DNA of 64,000 bases from contig CANREV010000008.1 of NCBI GenBank assembly GCA_947629645.1, positions 1-64,000 on the forward strand. The letters are read 5' to 3'. The position numbers and the translations under genes are program-made. The notes beneath the pieces are model-generated. The model made no database searches, had not been told where the DNA came from, and saw only the letters and a list, made by a program, of their open reading frames with translations. Shown here one piece after another: positions 58,959 to 64,000 of the stretch. How positions within the stretch are numbered: the stretch's first letter is position 1; each line of letters opens with the position of its first letter. This DNA is from an uncultured Acetatifactor sp. Its GTDB lineage: Bacteria; Bacillota; Clostridia; Lachnospirales; Lachnospiraceae.

Positions 58959-59477
58959 CTATCCTTTTTCGTCCAGCAATCCTTCCAGTATATGGACCCT
59001 GATGGTTCCCGCCTCAATATCCACACCCAGGATACACTGTTTGATGGCCGGAAGCAGCAATTCCCTGCCGTCATTTAAATCTATCACATAAACGTCATTG
59101 GCTCCTGTCTCCATGACCTCCCGAAGCATGCCGATCTCCTGCTGTGTCTCATCCAGCACCTTAAGCCCTATAAGGTCGGCAATAAAATATTCGTCTTTCC
59201 GCAGCCTGACCGCATTTTCTCTGGAAACAAACAGTGACTTCTGGCGAAACCGTTCCACATCATTGATATTGTCATAGCCTTTCAGCTTGAGAACAACAAA
59301 CTGTTTTACAAATTTCACACTCTCGATTTCCAGTTTAAGGCGCTCTTTTCCCGTATCCAGAATCACCTGTTTCAGCCGCTTAAAGCGATTCACATCGTCC
59401 GTAGTGGGATATACTTTCACTTCCCCCCGCACTCCGTGGGGAGAAGTGATGATCCCTACCTGAAAAAAATCCTCCAT
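58959..59477 (-). CDS. rimM: 16S rRNA processing protein RimM
   Basis: FFQVGIITSPHGVRGEVKVYPTTDD; FIADLIGLKVLDE; ELLLPAIKQCILGVDIEAGTIRVHILEGLL. Confidence 0.94.
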   Translation of the reverse strand: MEDFFQVGIITSPHGVRGEVKVYPTTDDVNRFKRLKQVILDTGKERLKLEIESVKFVKQFVVLKLKGYDNINDVERFRQKSLFVSRENAVRLRKDEYFIADLIGLKVLDETQQEIGMLREVMETGANDVYVIDLNDGRELLLPAIKQCILGVDIEAGTIRVHILEGLLDEKG

Positions 59478-59605
59478 ATCCTGTGCCTTTCGATCTTCTG
59501 TCCACTATTTTACCCCTAAGCCAAGGAAAGAGAAACACGCATCGCATGTTCCTCTTTCACAGGCCGTTTCGGCAGTTTATCCCCACGGGCAGCGTGCCGG
59601 ACGGG

Positions 59606-59833
59606 TCAAACGATCTCTACGTCTACTCTCTTGTTTTCCTTTGATGCCGCCGCTTTCACAACAGAACGGATAGCCTTGGCGATCCGCCCCTGTTTGCCGA
59701 TAACCTTACCCATATCAGATGCAGCTACATGAAGTTCGATGACTGTATTCCTACCCTCATTTTTCTCAGTTACAACGACTTCATCCGGATTATCAACAAG
59801 TGCTTTTGCAACTACTTCCACTAATTCCTTCAT
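59606..59833 (-). CDS. KH-domain RNA-binding protein (YlqC/KhpA-type)
   Basis: 75 aa; VAASDMGKVIGKQGRIAKAIRSVVKAAA. Confidence 0.92.
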   Translation of the reverse strand: MKELVEVVAKALVDNPDEVVVTEKNEGRNTVIELHVAASDMGKVIGKQGRIAKAIRSVVKAAASKENKRVDVEIV

Positions 59834-59857
59834 AAGCCACCTCCTAAGAATCTGAAC

Positions 59858-60103
59858 CTATTTCTCGATACCAGCCACCTTGAAAAGTTTGCTTACCTGC
59901 TCTGTAGGCTGCGCACCGTTTGCCAGCCATTTCTTTGCCAGTTCCTCGTTGATCTTAAAGGTGCTGGGATTCGTGCTGGGATCATAAGTTCCGATCTCCT
60001 CGATAAATTTGCCATCTCTGGGAGAACGGGAATCAGCTACGATGATTCTATAAAAAGGAGCCTTCTTCTGTCCCATTCTTCTCAATCTGATTTTTACTGC
60101 CAT
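59858..60103 (-). CDS. rpsP: 30S ribosomal protein S16 (start set at [11 protein letters not shown])
   Basis: [42 protein letters not shown]. Confidence 0.96.
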   Translation of the reverse strand: MAVKIRLRRMGQKKAPFYRIIVADSRSPRDGKFIEEIGTYDPSTNPSTFKINEELAKKWLANGAQPTEQVSKLFKVAGIEK

Positions 60104-60208
60104 GTTTTTACCTCCGTCAATAAATGTAAATTTGATATATTTCAGGCTTTCGCCTCTGAAAAGGCCCATGATCCGGTCTGCGACCGGTTGACGGCCTGAT
60201 CATACTGT

Positions 60209-61579
60209 TTAAAAAGGGAACCTGCCGCCAAACCCTGTGGGGAAGCCGCCCATCATACCGCGGCCGCGCCTGCCGCCACCTCCGAATTGCTTCATCAGCT
60301 TCTGGCTCTGCTCAAACTGCTTGATAAAACGGTTCACCACCGCGATGTCAACTCCCGCCCCTTTGGCGATACGATGCTTTCTTTGAGGATTCAGAAGCTT
60401 AGGATCCCTTCTCTCCTCTTTGGTCATGGAAAGGACAATGGCTTCCATGTGCTTTAACTGTTTCTCATCCACCATGGAATTTAAGTCCGCGCCCTTGAGC
60501 CCCATATTGGGAAGCATGCTCAAAATGCCGGACAGACCGCCCATATTGCGCATCTGCTTCATGCTCTCCAGGTAGTCCTCAAAATCGAACTTGCCTTTCT
60601 TCATGCGCCCCGCCATCTCGCGGCCTTTTTCTTCATCTATATCAATACTTTCCTGTGCCTTTTCGATCAGGGAAAGCACATCTCCCATTCCCAGGATACG
60701 GTTGGCCATACGATCGGGGTAAAACTGCTCCATATCGGAAAGCTTTTCCCCCATGCCAACGTACAAAATAGGCTTACCTGTCACAGCCTTGATGGATAAC
60801 GCCGCACCGCCTCTGGTATCCCCATCCATCTTCGTCAGGACTACTCCATCGATCCCTACCTTGTCGTCAAATTCTTTCGCCACATTGACCGCATCCTGTC
60901 CGGTCATGGCGTCTACCACCAAAAGCGTCTGGTGCACGGAAACCTTCTCTTTGATCTCCTGAAGTTCCGCCATCATCTCCTGATCTACATGAAGACGGCC
61001 CGCAGTATCTAAAATGACTACGTTATGTCCGTTCTTTTCCGCAAAAGAGACGGCTTCTTTCGCAATCTCCGCAGGTTTGTGACCGGTTCCCATAGAGAAC
61101 ACGTCCACCTCCTGTTTTTTCCCGTTGATCTGCAGCTGTTCAATCGCCGCGGGACGATAGATATCACATGCTGCCAGCAGAGATTTCTTACCCTTCTGCT
61201 TCAGCTTTCCGGCAATCTTTGCCGTGGCCGTGGTCTTACCGGCGCCCTGAAGGCCTGCCATCATAATGACGGTGATCGCTTTTCCCGGCTGCATGGCGAT
61301 CTCAGTGGGCTCACTGCCCATAAGGGCTATCATTTCCTCATTGACGATCTTGATCACCATCTGTGCGGGATTCAGTCCGTTCATCACGTCCTGTCCGATA
61401 GCTCTCTCCTCCACTGAACTGATAAACTGCTTGACCACTTTGAAATTCACATCCGCTTCCAAAAGAGCCATCCTGACTTCCTTCAGGGCAGTTTTAACGT
61501 CTTCCTCCGTCAGCCGGCCCTTGCCGCGCAGATTTCTGAAAATATTTTGTAATTTATCTGTTAAGCTTTCAAATGCCAC
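60209..61579 (-). CDS. ffh: Signal recognition particle protein Ffh
   Basis: GLQGAGKTTATAKIAGKL, DTAGRLHVD, C-terminal Met-rich M domain. Confidence 0.96.
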   Translation of the reverse strand: MAFESLTDKLQNIFRNLRGKGRLTEEDVKTALKEVRMALLEADVNFKVVKQFISSVEERAIGQDVMNGLNPAQMVIKIVNEEMIALMGSEPTEIAMQPGKAITVIMMAGLQGAGKTTATAKIAGKLKQKGKKSLLAACDIYRPAAIEQLQINGKKQEVDVFSMGTGHKPAEIAKEAVSFAEKNGHNVVILDTAGRLHVDQEMMAELQEIKEKVSVHQTLLVVDAMTGQDAVNVAKEFDDKVGIDGVVLTKMDGDTRGGAALSIKAVTGKPILYVGMGEKLSDMEQFYPDRMANRILGMGDVLSLIEKAQESIDIDEEKGREMAGRMKKGKFDFEDYLESMKQMRNMGGLSGILSMLPNMGLKGADLNSMVDEKQLKHMEAIVLSMTKEERRDPKLLNPQRKHRIAKGAGVDIAVVNRFIKQFEQSQKLMKQFGGGGRRGRGMMGGFPTGFGGRFPF

Positions 61580-61656
61580 CTGTCATTCCTCACAAAATGA
61601 TTCTGTTTTAAAATTTCCTGTCAGGATACCGGAATCTCCCAAAACAATATCTAAAT

Positions 61657-62013
61657 TCACAATTCTTCCAGCAGTTTCCGGGATAAGTCCCTGATCTCGG
61701 ACAGATTTTCCATAACCCGTGCGCTGTCTGACCTTCCCTGTTCCGTCAACTGCGCTATCAGTCCGATCGTTGCCTTTGCTCTGGCAAAACGCTCCACCAG
61801 ATGAAGCTTCTCCTCATAACCCTGAAGGATCCTGTCGCATCTTTTGACCAGGTCATGTACGCCCTGCCTGCTGATACCCTGCTCCTGGGCGATCTCGCCG
61901 AGGGACATATCGTTGTATACCACATCTTCGTAAATCTTACGCTGATGCTCCGTCAGCAGTTCCCCATAAAAATCATACAACATGGTCTGCTCATAGATCT
62001 TATCCATTTCCAT
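61657..62013 (-). CDS. ylxM: YlxM-family DNA-binding protein
   Basis: LLTEHQRKIYEDVVYNDMSLGEIAQEQGISRQGVHDLVKRCDRILQGYEEKL; upstream of ffh. Confidence 0.92.
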   Translation of the reverse strand: MEMDKIYEQTMLYDFYGELLTEHQRKIYEDVVYNDMSLGEIAQEQGISRQGVHDLVKRCDRILQGYEEKLHLVERFARAKATIGLIAQLTEQGRSDSARVMENLSEIRDLSRKLLEEL

Positions 62014-62047
62014 TGGAAATCACCTGCAAAATTTCTCAACTTTGAGT

Positions 62048-62076
62048 ATATTACTACAGAAACAGATCGGTGTCAA
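62048..62076 (-). promoter_or_regulatory. Sigma-A-type promoter for the ylxM-ffh-rpsP operon
   Basis: Minus strand TTGACA - 17 nt - TAATAT, 34 nt upstream of the ylxM start. Confidence 0.75.
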
Positions 62077-62553
62077 GTATTTTTTCTTGTCACACATATG
62101 TTCGCGCTTCAGCATACTCTTACCGGCTTTGCTCACACTTTCTCTTTCCAGTTTGAGATAACTATACCATTCCGTCAGCCCGCGCCCGGCCGCACTGCAA
62201 AAGAAGTGTTATTACAATCAAACGGGAATACCTGTGGCGCTTGCTTTCTTCACTCTCTGCTTTTCAAACAAAAAGCGGCTACAAACTCTATGCTCATAAC
62301 CGCCTCTGCGCTGTGTTGTGATTCAGTTGTGATGGCAGGTGCTGCCAGTTCAATGAATGGGAAGTTGTATTATAATATCTTTCCTCAATGAGGGCAATAC
62401 GTTCCTTCAGAAGTGATCATTTTTCACGGTAAGGACATCTCATGGAGAACTTCAGAATTACAATGCACACAGGGAAAAACGCCCTGATATATTCGAGTTG
62501 TCTCCATAATGTAGTCAGTCAAAAAGCCGCGTTCTATCCAAAAAAGACCAAAC

Positions 62554-63012
62554 TCATCGTTCATGAAGCGGTGTATAAAGATACTTCTCATATTTCTCTA
62601 CAGCCTTCTGATGAATCGAGTTAGGGACGCCGACCTTATTGCCTGCTTCTCTTATTTTCCCATCCACGATTTCACAGACTGTATCATTGATCATGAACTG
62701 CCTGCTGACATCTACCCCCATCTGCTTCAGAAATTCCAGCATCATCTCCGGCGTTGCATACGCATACATCAGATCAGAAAAAGCCTGTTGGTCTCCAAAA
62801 TGGATCAGCGCCGATAATCCCCAGGAGAACTTTTCTGCCTGAACATTTCTTTCATGTGTATCATATTCCTCGCCCTCGACCTGGATATGATCTTCCTTCA
62901 CAAGGAACTTAAGTCCGTTTCCGAAGTCAAATTCGTCTCCCACGCCGATAGAAAGGCGGTTTGCTGCCGGATCATAGCCGGTTGCATTATGGGTTTTGAT
63001 CATATCCATCAT
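62554..63012 (-). CDS. Uncharacterised protein (possibly truncated; frame stays open upstream of the first ATG)
   Basis: 152 aa ORF; composition looks genuinely coding but no family recognised. Confidence 0.5.
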   Translation of the reverse strand: MMDMIKTHNATGYDPAANRLSIGVGDEFDFGNGLKFLVKEDHIQVEGEEYDTHERNVQAEKFSWGLSALIHFGDQQAFSDLMYAYATPEMMLEFLKQMGVDVSRQFMINDTVCEIVDGKIREAGNKVGVPNSIHQKAVEKYEKYLYTPLHER

Positions 63013-63085
63013 CTTTCGTATTCCGGCTTTATTTACCTTGTCAAAACCATTTAATGTATCGGAATCCTTTTCATCCAGTTCACCA

Positions 63086-63412
63086 TTAATTTTGCGCCTG
63101 TTGCTGCCAATAGGCTACAATTTTATCAATCATCTTTATACAATCCTGCTGTGCGGTAGCCTCATTATATGGCTGCATCTCACTATAGGTATGCCCGCAA
63201 GGTTCCATTTCGCCTTCTTCAAAACCGCCACATACTCCAAGAAGCCATTTCCCCAGCAAACCCGTTTTAAATTTAAAGATATAATAATTCATTTCTTTGT
63301 ACTCAAATTGTCCTGCACACTCCATTTTACCAGGCGCCTTTCCCAATTCTTGCGGATCTGATAACCACTCAAGCATATTTGTTTCAGCTACATTCAGTTG
63401 TTGTTGATTCAT
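63086..63412 (-). CDS. Uncharacterised small protein
   Basis: 108 aa ORF with plausible coding composition; no family recognised. Confidence 0.5.
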   Translation of the reverse strand: MNQQQLNVAETNMLEWLSDPQELGKAPGKMECAGQFEYKEMNYYIFKFKTGLLGKWLLGVCGGFEEGEMEPCGHTYSEMQPYNEATAQQDCIKMIDKIVAYWQQQAQN

Positions 63413-63487
63413 TGTTTTCCCCTTTCCATATCTTAAAGCTATTCTAAATGAAGTATCTTTTCTATCACAGCCAGATTATACTCCAAA

Positions 63488-64000
63488 CTACCCATACTTG
63501 CAACCAGGAGCAGCTTTATGATTGACCGCTCTTCCCCTCCTGTATTCGCGCGGCGTACATCCCGCTATTTCAGAGAACTTCACATTGAAGTATCCCGTTC
63601 CCGAAAATCCACACTTTCCGGCGATCTCGGTTATGCTCATATCGCTCTGGTCCAAAAGCTCCATGGCGCGGGAAATCCGATAGCGGATCAGATACTCAAA
63701 CGGTGTCTTGAGCGTTTCTGCCTTAAATACCCGCGAAAAATATTCTCTGCTCATGCAGGACTCCGATGCGATCTGTTCGAGCGTCAGCGGTTCGGCATAA
63801 TGCCTATGGATAAAGTCTATCGCCTGTCGAATACGTTCACGGTTAAGCCTGTCCGCGGATTTGGGCTGCCGGACCCGTTCGGCGCTAGTTACAAGCAGCT
63901 TCCAGATTCTCAGTAAATTCGATTTAATAGTAATCTCCGCGCCGGATTCGTCCGACTTTAAAAACAACTCCGGATGCTTTCCATGCAGCGGGTCCCGGTC
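63488..64000 (-). CDS. AraC-family transcriptional regulator, C-terminal part, cut by the window edge
   Basis: LTLEQIASESCMSREYFSRVFKAETLKTPFEYLIRYRISRAMELLDQSDMSITEIAGKCGFSGTGYFNVKFSEIAGCTPREYRRG; frame open to position 64000. Confidence 0.88.
   Translation of the reverse strand, partial: DRDPLHGKHPELFLKSDESGAEITIKSNLLRIWKLLVTSAERVRQPKSADRLNRERIRQAIDFIHRHYAEPLTLEQIASESCMSREYFSRVFKAETLKTPFEYLIRYRISRAMELLDQSDMSITEIAGKCGFSGTGYFNVKFSEIAGCTPREYRRGRAVNHKAAPGCKYG

Overview
The window is a chromosomal segment of a low-to-moderate GC Firmicute, most likely a spore-forming Lachnospiraceae-type Clostridia (inferred from gene content: YqfC/YqfD, a SleL-like GH18, FeoAB, and the ylxM-ffh-rpsP-rimM-trmD-rplS order). 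Nearly all real genes are on the minus strand; metF and prs are the clear plus-strand exceptions. Main blocks: ECF sigma/anti-sigma pair; HTH/zinc-ribbon gene, SAM methyltransferase and DUF3781; BlaI/BlaR1-type regulator pair with a large operator-like palindrome, beside a VanY fragment; MoxR/VWA pair; metF; GH18; a YesU-GH2-YetA carbohydrate operon with nth; feoAB; proBA; the syntenic yqfC-yqfD-phoH-(yqfF-like)-ybeY block; pdp, gpsA, plsY, der, DUF512; prs; HK/RR; pgeF-yraN-ylqH-ylqG-rnhB-lepB-lepB-rbgA; an Lpl-type CUT1 sugar ABC transporter with a membrane AraC regulator; and the ylxM-to-rplS ribosome/SRP operon. No rRNA, tRNA, CRISPR array or transposase was recognised. The observations most worth following up are: (1) TrmD fused in frame to a GNAT-type acetyltransferase domain; (2) a syntenic YqfF/PgpH homologue that has lost its HD motif and its extracytoplasmic domain; (3) a G10 homopolymer inside the membrane AraC regulator; (4) a 2.5-copy 69-bp tandem repeat carrying extended -10 boxes just upstream of rbgA; (5) a 45-bp near-perfect palindrome upstream of blaI; (6) an HTH gene whose expected ATG start reads ACG. 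No single wholly novel system is demonstrated. All functional calls are from reading motifs and synteny, not from database searches.
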